DNA of 64,000 bases, taken from positions 124,001 through 188,000 of the forward strand of contig JBCAML010000014.1 of NCBI GenBank assembly GCA_038503075.1. The letters are read 5' to 3'. Below the pieces are notes generated by a model. The model was not told the DNA's origin and ran no database searches. It worked only from the letters and a program-made list of their open reading frames with translations. This document shows, piece by piece, positions 1 through 9,493 of this stretch; positions within the stretch are counted from its first letter, which is position 1; each line of letters opens with the position of its first letter. The stretch comes from Gyromitra esculenta (lineage: Eukaryota; Ascomycota; Pezizomycetes; Pezizales; Discinaceae). The position numbers and the translations under genes are program-made.

Positions 1-259
1 ACGTAGGGAGCCAACTTCCAAGGGAGATTTACGAAAACAATGAAACAAATGCAAACTCTGCCCTGATATACGTAGTGCTTTGAGCTATCAGATGGGAATA
101 CGGCTTCACATTTTGCATAAAAGCTCGTAAAAAGCTTGCTGACCTCCTCCATTCACATCTCCATCTCCATCGCACATACACATCTTTTGTCTGGATAACT
201 CTATAGCTAGAATCCAAGACCAAAGCCATATTACCGAAATCCCTCACCATCCCTTCAAC
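1..259. other. left-edge non-coding DNA
   Basis: I recognise no gene here. Several reading frames are open on the minus strand, but they run opposite to the 307-aa gene that follows and show no domain. The stretch just before 260 is CA/TC-rich, which fits a promoter or 5' UTR for the plus-strand gene. Confidence 0.4.
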
Positions 260-1251
260 ATGTCCTACCAAATTCAAGCGAGACCTGATGTTGGCTGGGA
301 AGCCGGAGGGGTCGCCAATGATCATTACTGTGCCTGTCACAATGTGTAATAATTCCTCTCCAGCAAAATTCCTCTCCCTCAACAACAACAGCTCTAACTT
401 CTGACCTCTCTAGTTCAATTGCCAGATGTCCTATAGCACTCTCTGCTGAAGAATACGCAATCGTCCCCTTTTTCCTGCCAGAAGACGCAATGTTCCATGC
501 CCCCGCCATGCCCCTTTTCCTGCCAGAAGACGTAATTTTCGAAGACCCCATCGTCCCCTTTTTCCCGCAAGGAGACGTAATGTTCGATCACCCTGCGGCC
601 GCCTACACGATCCTCCCCCGCACCGCCAGCTCAGCCATCACATACGACAACAATCCCCACCTCTTTCACCCGTCGGTGACTTTTCCAGGCGCAGCCGCCC
701 CCACCTCATATATGCACTGCGAACCCCACAACGACTCCTCTCTCTCAATGCTCGCCCACGACCAAGACGAAGCCATCTTCTACCACGTCCAAACCTACAT
801 CGCCGGCATCGCCTTCTGGACGGCCGACACGCAGCAGCGAGCGCTCCTCGCCATCGCCGAGCTGCTCGGCACCGGCGTCAACATCGCGGCTATGACGGCG
901 TCGGAGTTCGGGCGGCACTGGGCGTACCGTTTGAGTCTGATAGGGCTGGTCTACCGCGGGACTCGCGGTGGCGACGGGCTTAGGGCGTTTTTCGTGATGA
1001 CTATGGAGCTGACTTACGGGCTGTACTACGAGTGCGGGAGGAAACATGGGATGGATGTGGAGGCGGCTTTGGCGCAGTTTTTCTGCGCGGAACCGGAGTT
1101 TGCGCTGGAGCTGAAGCTGTTTCGTGAATGCTATTATATGCCGTTGGTGCACGGTGGGATCGACGAAGGGCTCGGGGAGGATGGCAATGGGGATTATGAG
1201 GGGTATGAGGAGTATAAAGGGTGGTATGATGACCGATATGGAGAGTGGTAG
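260..1251 (+). CDS. hypothetical protein with N-terminal threefold repeat
   Basis: No family recognised. My model has two exons, 260-345 and 414-1251 (307 aa). The 68-nt intron starts GTAATA and ends CTCTAG, with a CTAAC branch site at 394-398. Without the intron, only a shorter ORF from an internal ATG at 490 is open. The N-terminal part carries three diverged copies of a unit reading roughly (I/M)(V)P(F/L)F(L)PE(D)xxF, at DNA positions about 461-590. The middle (about residues 140-270) is alanine/leucine-rich and looks helical, with the segment AELLGTGVNIAAM. The C-terminus is very acidic and rich in Gly, Tyr and Trp (EYKGWYDDRYGEW). There is no signal peptide or membrane segment. G+C rises sharply through the second exon. 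The splice model is inference; the long ORF itself is seen directly. Confidence 0.5.
458..595 (+). repeat. three diverged tandem coding repeats
   Basis: The unit beginning atcgtcccctttttcctgcc and followed by a gaagacg(c/t)aatgttc element occurs three times with a 45-48 bp period. Each copy keeps the PxFxPE(D/G)D core of the protein, so the units appear to have duplicated in frame. Confidence 0.7.
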
Positions 1252-1651
1252 GGAGTTATGTCGTTGTTTTTGTAGCTCCTGGAGCAAAGAGTCTGGTTAG
1301 AAGATGGTTTCGTTTTTCTGTACGAAGTTGGGTCATGGATAGTGCGCAGGTCAGGATGCTGTTCAAGGTGTGTTTTTTAGTCGTCGTCAGATTTAGCACC
1401 AGCTATTTGATCTTAGAATGCTACATGATCCTGAAATGTCGCTCGTCAGCTCTCATCCTCGCGAGGGACTCAGATATCGGGTATATATTCCCCTTGGTCA
1501 GTGAGTTATACTTCGAATTAAAATGTGGTAGGCTGTAACAAACTATGTACATAGAGCACGCACTTCATGCCATCTTCTTAATCCCACTAGCAAGGGAAAG
1601 TAAATGCTGCATTAAAACCTCATGACCCCGAATGTATCTGATAGGATACGA
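1252..1651. other. intergenic, convergent 3' ends
   Basis: This lies between the stop of the plus-strand 307-aa gene and the stop of the minus-strand F-box/ankyrin gene. A 97-codon ORF at 1245-1538 has no recognisable features and overlaps the upstream stop codon, so I do not call it. The DNA is AT-rich and suits two 3' UTRs. Confidence 0.4.
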
Positions 1652-2931
1652 CTATAGACCGGCCTCCTGCATTGCATTTTCAAATTCCATATGCTTTAGT
1701 GGAGGCTTCACCATATAACGCAGTATCTTCCCATGGCTTTTCAAGCTGCATGTTATACGCTGTCTAAGCCCTTTGGTGCCGTATCGAACGAGCAATCTCG
1801 CCATTCCGAAATTCCCATGCTTCTCCGCCTCGTCCAGCACCGAGTCTCCATTGAGATCCTTTATGAAGACGCTGGCCCCGCCCTTCACGAGCGCAGCGAC
1901 GTTTTTGCGGTATCCGGAGATGACGGGTTCTCTCAGCGCCGTATCGCCAGCGTGGTTCTGCGCATCCACGTCGGCGCCCTTCGCAAGCAGAAAGCGGATG
2001 ACTTCCTGCTGAGCGGGGCTGTCGTGCGCGGCAGCAGCCAGATGCAGCGCCCCCGAGCCATCGCTGCGCAGCGCATGAATATTAGCTCCCTTCTCCAGCA
2101 ACAGCTTCACCGCCGCCACTTTTCCCCTCTGCGCCGCCAGATGGAGCGGCGTTCTGCTATTTTCCTGCGTTGCGGGCTCGATATTGGCGCCCCGCTCCAG
2201 CAGCAGCTTAATCACCGCGAGGTGTCCGTGTATAACCGCATAATGGAGTGGCGTCTCTTTGAGTTCGCTGCCGTCCGCATCGTCCACGTCTGCGCCTCTC
2301 TCCAGCAGTAGCCGCATAATCTCCTCATCCCCGCAGATGGCCGCCCAGTGGATCGACCGCTTCCCCTCGCGGTCATATTGGCCGAGATCAGCTCCGCCGC
2401 GAGCAGCAGCTTCGTGATGCCAGCGTGGCCAACGCAGATAGCCTTCCTCAGCGGATAGTCGAGATTCACGCTTGCGCCCTTCTCCAGCAGCACCCTGACC
2501 GCGGCCTTGCGCCCGCGGCGAGTCGCCCAGAACAGCGGCGTCTCGGTGCGCCGTGCAATAAGCGCGTCGATGTCCGCGCCGTGCTCCAGCAAGAGCCTGA
2601 TTATCGCTACGCTGCCGCTCTTCGCCGCCCAGTGCAGAGGGGTGATGATTTCGTACGGGTACACGGCTTGCATGGCCGCTGCGGCGCCCATCGAGAGCCG
2701 TGCTGCAGCGCCCTTCGAGAGCAGTGCTGCAGCGAGCGCTACGCGTCCGTGCTGGGCAGCCCAGCTGAGGGCCGTATGCCCGACTGTTTTGCGGGCGCCA
2801 AGGGTCAGCAGGAGCGGGACCAGGAGGCTCGCAAAGTGTCTGCAGGTGCGGATGAGGGCGAAGAGGTGCTTCTGGCCAAGATGGTCTGCGATGGCGAGGA
2901 GCAGCTCGTTGGGCAGCCCGAGGAGTGACAT
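1652..2931 (-). pseudogene. F-box/ankyrin-repeat protein, broken by a -1 frameshift
   Basis: The N-terminus from ATG 2931 has an F-box signature (LLGLPNELLLAIADHL, then LFALIRTCRHFASLL, about residues 3-40). F-box proteins usually recruit substrates to SCF ubiquitin ligases. Ankyrin repeats follow (TPLHWAAKSGSVAIIRLLLE; TPLFWATRRGRKAAVRVLLE). In the repeat near 2400 the first frame reads LLLAAE and then loses the pattern, while the next frame resumes at once with GADLGQYDREGKRSIHWAA. Ankyrin repeats then continue to a stop at 1652. The span is 1280 bp, one base short of a multiple of three. The break sits in a GC-rich gcggcgg stretch, and one extra G there would keep repeat spacing perfect, so I read it as a 1-nt deletion or a sequencing error. 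A short intron would destroy the 33-residue periodicity. If intact, the protein would be about 426 aa. Whether it is a true pseudogene is unresolved. Confidence 0.75.
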
Positions 2932-4666
2932 TGATTTGATTTGGGGGGTTCTGTGAGGGCTTCTGGAGAACAGCTGGACCTTGGAGCTGCTGCCTGCCGG
3001 CTTGGCGGCAGGCCTGTGGTGTTTTGGATTTGTCTGTAGTTATAACTGTTTCTGCGCTTGGCAATTACTAAACACGCACAGCATCGTTGGATTCTCTGGG
3101 TGAAGAAGTCCCCATCGTGTCTTTGTAATCGCCCGGACTTTGTGGCACAAGTTTACTTCCAGGATCAGTTGAGCTCGAACTCGCATTTATAAGAGAGTTC
3201 GTATTGGACTGTGGATGGGGTGGAGTGGGAATGTTGCTGGTACCTGTGTGACAAATGGGGTTGTGTAATTGTGTTGTGTAGATAGTCCAGAGCAGTTGCT
3301 GGAGTGGTTTCTGGTACCTCCGCGGACAGTGTGCTACCAGTGGAGTTACACCTCGCTGATCACCATACATCTGTGGGTATTGCATTTTCTCGAGATATCG
3401 CCGAGGTCACTGATCGCTATGCAGTAATAGTAATCAGCCACCGGGGCTTTTGTGTAATCACTTTGCTGCGCAGAACCGCCTCAAAACCACCAGAGTGATT
3501 TTCTGTGACTCCAGGCTGGAGAACCAACACGATTAGTAGCCAGCCAGCCATAGAGACACCAGTGTCAGTTCACAGGTAGAACGACGACCTTGCAGCATCC
3601 TCTTCAGAAAAAGCCATATTGTCTACCCATAGCTACAAGTACCGAATAGCGCAACACGAACAGTTTCTGAGGTCGCCCCCCGGTCACTTCCGCGTCCATG
3701 CACTGCGCTGATATTAAGCTTATTCGAGACCGATTGAGAATTCCCATGCCTGCGATAGCAATCAACCAAACTCACCTACCCACCCATTCCCATAACTCTT
3801 TAGTGAACGTATGTAATATACCGACTGCCAAGAAGAAGCCAAGATCGAACTAACTCCCTATCCAACCTCGCGAGATGCGGTCGGAAAAGTCCTCATCCCC
3901 CAGAAAATACAAAAAGTAACTAAGGCCACTTTGCGGTTTTCTCAAAACCGTAGCTCTGGTTAGTAAGTGGATGGGTGGGTGGAATAGCTGCACTGTTGGC
4001 TCTACAGGTCCACAAATATTTACTCTCTAGTCCTTTTTTCCACTCCAATTACTGCTGTTGAAGAAATGGGAGCCGAGGACTAGCGGTTAAGTGGTTGGTA
4101 GTACTTGTAGATTTGTATGGAAATGCTATACAAAAGCTACATTCTCCCAAATTCCCCCCCGAGCTTTCCTGCACTGTTCTGGTGGTTTGAGTTTGGGGGT
4201 AAAATAAAGCAAGAAAACAGGAGTCCATAGATCTCCCAGGCCTCTGGTTCTGATATAGCTCTTTTTTTAATTCGCCAACAGGAAGTGTGGTTTAAAAAAA
4301 TCATGGAGTAGTCTACCTGTACTCTTAGTGTGTTTTGTGGGGGACTTTCTGACTACGTCTTGTACAACATTCCACAACCAGTGATCACCCTCGTCGTCGG
4401 AGAGGTAAAGATATATGCTTATAAACCTACACAGTCAAAGAGACGAATTCTGCGATTAGTCTCTATGGAATTCCATGCAGGGCGATGACTCCGCCAGTGT
4501 AGGATCCTGTCGTTTTGGTGATAACACACAGATCCCAAGAACGCAATGCCATCAATCCAAAAAAAAAAAAACAGAAACTATAAAGGACGGTAGATGTTCG
4601 TTCGTATGGTGCATCATCACCATCAGTTACAAAAACACAGGATAACACAGCCACTTCAAATCCAGC
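2932..4666. other. 1.7-kb intergenic, divergent promoters
   Basis: This holds the presumed promoters of the minus-strand F-box/ankyrin gene and the plus-strand FAD oxidoreductase. A 105-codon minus-strand ORF (3068-3385) is low-complexity, has no domain and is not called. There is an A-run at about 4559-4571. I found no RNA gene. Confidence 0.4.
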
Positions 4667-6730
4667 ATGTTTTTTTTCCTCGCCAGCACTATTCTCGGGT
4701 CTTTAGCCCTCGATGTCGGGGCTGCTGCCACGATAGCACCGCACTGCAAAGCGTACCCAGGGACTCCGTCTTGGCCTGCTGACTCCACGTGGACAGCACT
4801 CAACGAGACAGTTTCCGGGAGACTGGAGGCCGTTGTCCCCCCTGGGGCTATTTGCCACAATTCGTTCGACGGCATCAGTACTTACGATTCTGCAGAATGC
4901 GATGAGTTTCGTGCGGAGTATAGCGTGGATCAAGGTCTCTTGTAGGTTTGATACCGCGTGGTAGCATAGGTTAAGCGTTTGTTATCTGACTTGCGCCGGG
5001 GGGGGGAGGGGACATTAGCTTTAAAGACCCTGTATCAATTGTGTACGACTACTGGACGAACTGGACCTGTATCCCCACGGCGGACCCCACGGTTCCTTGC
5101 ACGATCGGGACGTATCCGCATTATGTGATTAGAGCGGTGGATGCACAGGATGTTCAAGCCGGTGTTAACTTTGCGAGGCAAAACAATGTGCGACTGTAAG
5201 TCTGGTGAATCCTCGTTGCTGTGAGTAGAACCAACTAATTGGAACAAATAGTGTCATCAAAAACACCGGGTATGCAGAATACCTGACTCCCATTGGATTG
5301 GCTGGATATTGACACCCAGAAGCCATGACTTCATGGGCAAATCGATAGGAGCAGGATCCCTCAGCATCTGGACGCACCAACTCAAGGATTTCAAACTCAT
5401 CGATCACTACGCTGATAAATCCACTAACTACACCGGCAGTGCAGTCGCTTTAGGGTTAGGATGGCAAACCGCTGACATCTATAGCGCCCTGGATGCCATT
5501 GGAAAAGTCATTGTGGCTGGGGAGTGCGCAGTAAGTCTCTAAGCCGTATATATATTGCGCAAGTGATTAATCGCGTACAGGGTGTGGGCTATTCCGGTGG
5601 ATATATCCAAGGAGGCGGCCACGGCCCTCTGTCCACCCTCCACGGCATGGGGACTGATAACGTCCTTAAATACACTCTGGTGACGGCGGATGGAAAGTTT
5701 ATAGAGGCCGACGCAAGCGCCAATCCGGACCTCTTCTGGGCCCTCCGTGGAGGTGGGGGTGCGTCTTGGGGTGTAGTTATTTCCGTTACTGGTATATACC
5801 ACCCACACGGGATCTTGGGAGTGGGTTTAGTATCTTACGTGTAGCAGTGAAAACCTACGATACGCCGAAGGTGGCTGGAGCAGTGATCCGGTTCCAGCCA
5901 ACGACATCTGACGTTATGTGGCAGGGTGTTGATGCATTCCATTCGCTTGCAGCTTACTATGTCAAGTTCGGAATCTACGGCTACTACGAAGCCAATGCTA
6001 CTTCGTTCTTCGTTAAGCCGCTGCTGGCCCCCGGGAAGTCTGCTGCCGAGCTAAAGCAGATTTTGGCTCCGCTGTTCACGAAGCTTGACGCTGCTAGGGT
6101 TCCATATACGTCCGATATCACTGAGTACACGTCATTCTTGTCCGCCTATAGCGCTCTTTTCGATGGTGAAGGGGGGAGCATCTCCTTCTTGATGAGCTCG
6201 CGATTGATCCTCAAAGAGCACGTTGAGCAGAACCACACTGCAGTGACGCAGGCCTTTAGGCTGGCAGCGGAAGCCGGAAGAGGCCTAATTGGGCACCTGG
6301 TTGCACCTGGGCAGTTTGGAGGAGTCCTAGGAGAGACTTCGGTGAATCCTATTTGGAAAGACGGACTGCTTTTGCCGCTGTATAATTACGTCTGGAACGG
6401 AACGGAGACCGCTGAGCAGAAGTGGGATGTCATAAATGAGACGCTTGAGGTGTATGATCAAGCTTTTAAAGATGTCTCGCCGGGTTCTGGCACATATCTT
6501 AATGAGGTACGTGTATAAACCTTGGGTTTGGGGTTTGAAAGATAGGCTGACGATAGGGCGCGCAGGCAAATATATATGATCCCAACTGGATTAACGATTA
6601 CTATGGGACATCATACCCTCGACTGATCTCGATTAAGAAGAAGGTCGACCCGAGTGGCGTCTTTTACGCAAAGACAGCTGTGGGCAGTGAGCTGTGGGAG
6701 GAGGTTGATGGTAGATTGTGTAGGACATGA
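4667..6730 (+). CDS. secreted FAD-linked oxidoreductase, BBE type
   Basis: This is a berberine-bridge-enzyme-like flavoprotein (FAD_binding_4 plus C-terminal BBE domain), a family that oxidises carbohydrates, alcohols or specialised metabolites. I assemble seven exons: 4667-4941, 5019-5195, 5252-5269, 5323-5530, 5581-5791, 5845-6506 and 6566-6730, giving 571 aa. A signal peptide spans about residues 1-21 (FFFLASTILGSLALDVGAAA). After splicing, the covalent-FAD histidine motif reads KNTGHDFMGKS (His near 158). The later GECAGVG supplies the cysteine position used in bicovalent family members, followed by GGGHGPLS. The C-terminus YYGTSYPRLISIKKKVDP is the BBE domain. Several Asn-X-Ser/Thr sites suit a secreted enzyme. 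The third exon is only 18 nt. Substrate cannot be inferred, and no biosynthetic neighbours are apparent. Confidence 0.9.
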
Positions 6731-7709
6731 GTTGGGCGAATCGCCTGATTATATGTGTTTGGAGCCTTCAGCAATAGATGTAGTGGGTGGTTAATAGAAC
6801 AAGTATGAGATCGATAACTAGATGTATGCAAGGATATAGAATGAAGATTATCAATATTATCGCTATAACTCGGTAGAAACCTGGGATTGAATAGATCGCC
6901 TAACAGGAAGAAATCTTGTGACAAGTTTTATTCGGGAGAAAATGGGCGAATAGGAACCTTTCCACTTCATCTATTCTGCACCTGAGTACAAGTATCTATT
7001 TGGTTAAGTAAATAATTCTCTGCTGTATGTTCAGTCTATCATCTACTCTCACTCCCGCGCTTAATTGATCTTGCTCCCACCCCCTCCATCGATCACCGTC
7101 TCCATCTGGACGGGTTGCTGCTTAAGCCATGCAGCCAGTCAAACACAGCAAGTCACTCGGAATCCTCTTACACCTATCCCGTTTTACCAATCATGCAGGC
7201 GCAGTCGTACCAAACCCTCGCCGACAAAGTAACACAAAACCAGGTAATAGAAGGATAATCCCGCTGAGATACATACACCTGCTCCGACCCGAAGATCATG
7301 TAGTATCCCCGACCAATCCAACTTTATCCCGAATCCACACAAAAAAAGCTTGGTCACGCGGTCAGCGTCACGGAAGTCTACTGATTGGTTCACGAATTGC
7401 CAAAAAGAGATACATGTATTATTGGACATTTGTGTGTGTTTTCTGTTGCCGACGCTTTGCAATTGGTCTGAATTGTTAGCTCTAGCTTCATACTAATTTA
7501 TAACAATCCTATCTAGCGTTCGCAGCCACCCTAACCGGAAATTTAAAGAGAAAGAAAAATTATTTATTTGTAGGTGGGTCAAATTCAAATATTATCGAGA
7601 ACCCGACGCAATGTAAAACTCACGTATTAAATTACCAAAAACCAAGTCTTGACTCGCAGTTCCTTGAGCTTTCTTCACTCACGTAGTAATTCCCTGAGAA
7701 AGTAATCCG
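6731..7709. other. intergenic
   Basis: This holds the 3' UTR of the oxidoreductase and the promoter of the aquaporin. ORFs at 6664-6924 (-) and 7129-7479 (+) show no domain or typical codon pattern. One TACATGTA octamer lies at 7411-7418. The last 200 bp are A+T-rich. Confidence 0.4.
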
Positions 7710-8915
7710 ATGGCAAACCCTCAACTTCAGTCCATCGTCCCCAGCCTCGAGGGTAGCCAGCTTGCTACTATAGTTGATCCTTACCTAGAGTCTAAAGAGG
7801 ATGCCAGAGTACCAGAAGAACATGCAGAAAGTACATGGAGACAGATGTGCGATCTGCAGGACTTCAGCGAGCCACAGGTCTGGATGGCAGGGCTCGTGGA
7901 GCTCTGGGGTAATTACAGAAGACCCACCCCCGCCCTTTTAACCCAGGGAAAAGCTGATAGTTTTTCCATCTTTGTGGAAATAGTAACAGGTCTCAATGTC
8001 TTCGCTTCAGGTGCTGCCGGTATTGCATTGGGTAGCCAGAAAAAGTTTCATTTCCCCAGCCTTTCCTCCCTCCCCGTCTACCCCATCCACTTCATACTGG
8101 TCTAACAATAGGGGGAAATACAAAATACAGCGTTGTGTCGCCCTTCCTCCTACCTATGATCGGCGGTGTAATAGGAGCCTTAACTCTCCCGCTGTTCATC
8201 TTCGCCGCACTGCCCGCTTCCGGCGGCCACATCAACCCATTAATCACGCTCGGCGCCTTCGCCATACAAGCCTTGAGTCTTCCCAGAACCGCAATCTACA
8301 TCGTAGGGCAGACGGTCGGCGCCACAGTAGGAGCAGGCCTGCTGCGCGTAGCACTAGGAGATAAAGTCGTCGCGTCTGCAAGTAGCTACCGCTCTATAAT
8401 ATATATATCCGTGCATTCTCATGTTAATGTTCAATATATAGGCGTTCATCCCAGGCTGTACCTGGAGTCCAAGTAGAAGCATAAGCCTTCTTCAAGCGTT
8501 CACGCTCGAATCGGTCGCCTGCGCCATACTGCTCTGGGTGTCGTTCGCAGCGGGCCTTGATCCGCGACAGGGTAAGGTGTTTGGACGTGTGCTGGGCCCG
8601 ATGATGATTGGGTTGACGTTGGGAATTACAATCTTCATAACAGGGATAGCGAAGCCGGGGTATTCTGGTGCTTGTAGGCGCCTAAGGTTCCCTTATCACA
8701 GACACTGCTAATAAGGATCTTTTGTAGCTATGAATCCGGCACGCTGCTTTGGGTTGCTTGCAGCTACGGGGAACTTTGAAAACCACTTCATCCACTGGGC
8801 GGGTCCGCTGACGGCTGCGTTTGCTAGTGGGTTGGCTTATCTGGCGATGCCACCGTATAAATCGAAAACGACAGTTCCGGCGATCAAGGGCGATGCTGTA
8901 CTTTCTCATGTCTAG
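7710..8915 (+). CDS. aquaporin (MIP family), XIP-like
   Basis: This is a membrane channel of the major intrinsic protein family. Exons are 7710-8031, 8112-8381, 8455-8673 and 8728-8915 (332 aa). An in-frame 81-nt segment at 7909-7989, with GTAATT and AACAG ends, is probably a further intron. Removing it gives 305 aa and a continuous first helix (WMAGLVELWG joined to GLNVFASGAAGIALGG), which fits the family better. The first pore motif is non-canonical, NPL in GGHINPLITLG (about residue 148). The second, after splicing, is MNPARCFG, so NPARC. A variant first NPA with a Cys after the second NPAR is the signature of the X-intrinsic proteins of plants and fungi, which carry small uncharged solutes as well as water. 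Hydrophobic helices lie throughout, for example LLPMIGGVIGALTLPLFIFA. The N-terminal 60 residues are probably cytosolic. Confidence 0.88.
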
Positions 8916-9493
8916 GTCCTGGTTTTGGTTTTGGTTTTTTTCTTTGGGTGGGGATTGGTTATAGAAAGCGCGCGAATATTCTCTTTGAAGGATTATATGA
9001 TACTGATGTCTTGTAAATTTGTAAAGTATCATGTGGACTTGATGTCTTTCGTTTCTTTGGCTGATTAAGGTCAAAGATAAAAATGTGTCATTTCACTCTG
9101 GGAATTATTTGCCCCTAGAGTCTTGCGAGTTTTGAAGCTTAGCATCACCAATCTAGTCATTTGCGATGTCAGCAAACGCATAGTGAGCTTCTAACTATCA
9201 CTAAGCTAATATCAAGGATGCCAGATATTCTTAAGTTGAATCTCAAGGGCTTATATAATTGTTGCCTGATATGCCATCGCGCCTAAAGCTAATTGGTCTA
9301 TTCTCGATACATTCAAAAAAAAAAAATCCAATTAATCGACAGATTTTAGAATAGAGTTACTATATATCATTTCTCCCTCTCCATATTTCCCAAAGTTTAT
9401 AAAAATACCGTTTTACCCTTTCTTTAATTGTCCTATCTTAAAATCCCTTAAAAAACAACATCCATGAATAGTAAACCTTCGTAGCAATGTTCC
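8916..9493. other. intergenic, convergent 3' ends
   Basis: This lies between the aquaporin stop and the stop of the NACHT-ankyrin gene. It is AT-rich with an A-run near 9317-9327 and a T-rich stretch at 9360-9440 consistent with 3' UTRs. The 130-codon minus ORF at 8682-9074 is a shadow of the aquaporin's last exon. Confidence 0.4.

Noticed and set aside
1245..1538. 97-codon plus-strand ORF after the 307-aa gene
   Set aside because: It starts before the upstream stop, has no domain, and has composition like non-coding AT-rich DNA.
1652..3064. 470-codon continuous minus ORF through the F-box/ankyrin locus
   Set aside because: Its first 190 codons are the wrong frame of the F-box/ankyrin exon, open only because the DNA is GC-rich. 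Ankyrin sequence begins only after the frameshift point.
7129..7479. 116-codon ORF upstream of the aquaporin
   Set aside because: No signal, no domain, low-complexity basic peptide; probably promoter DNA.
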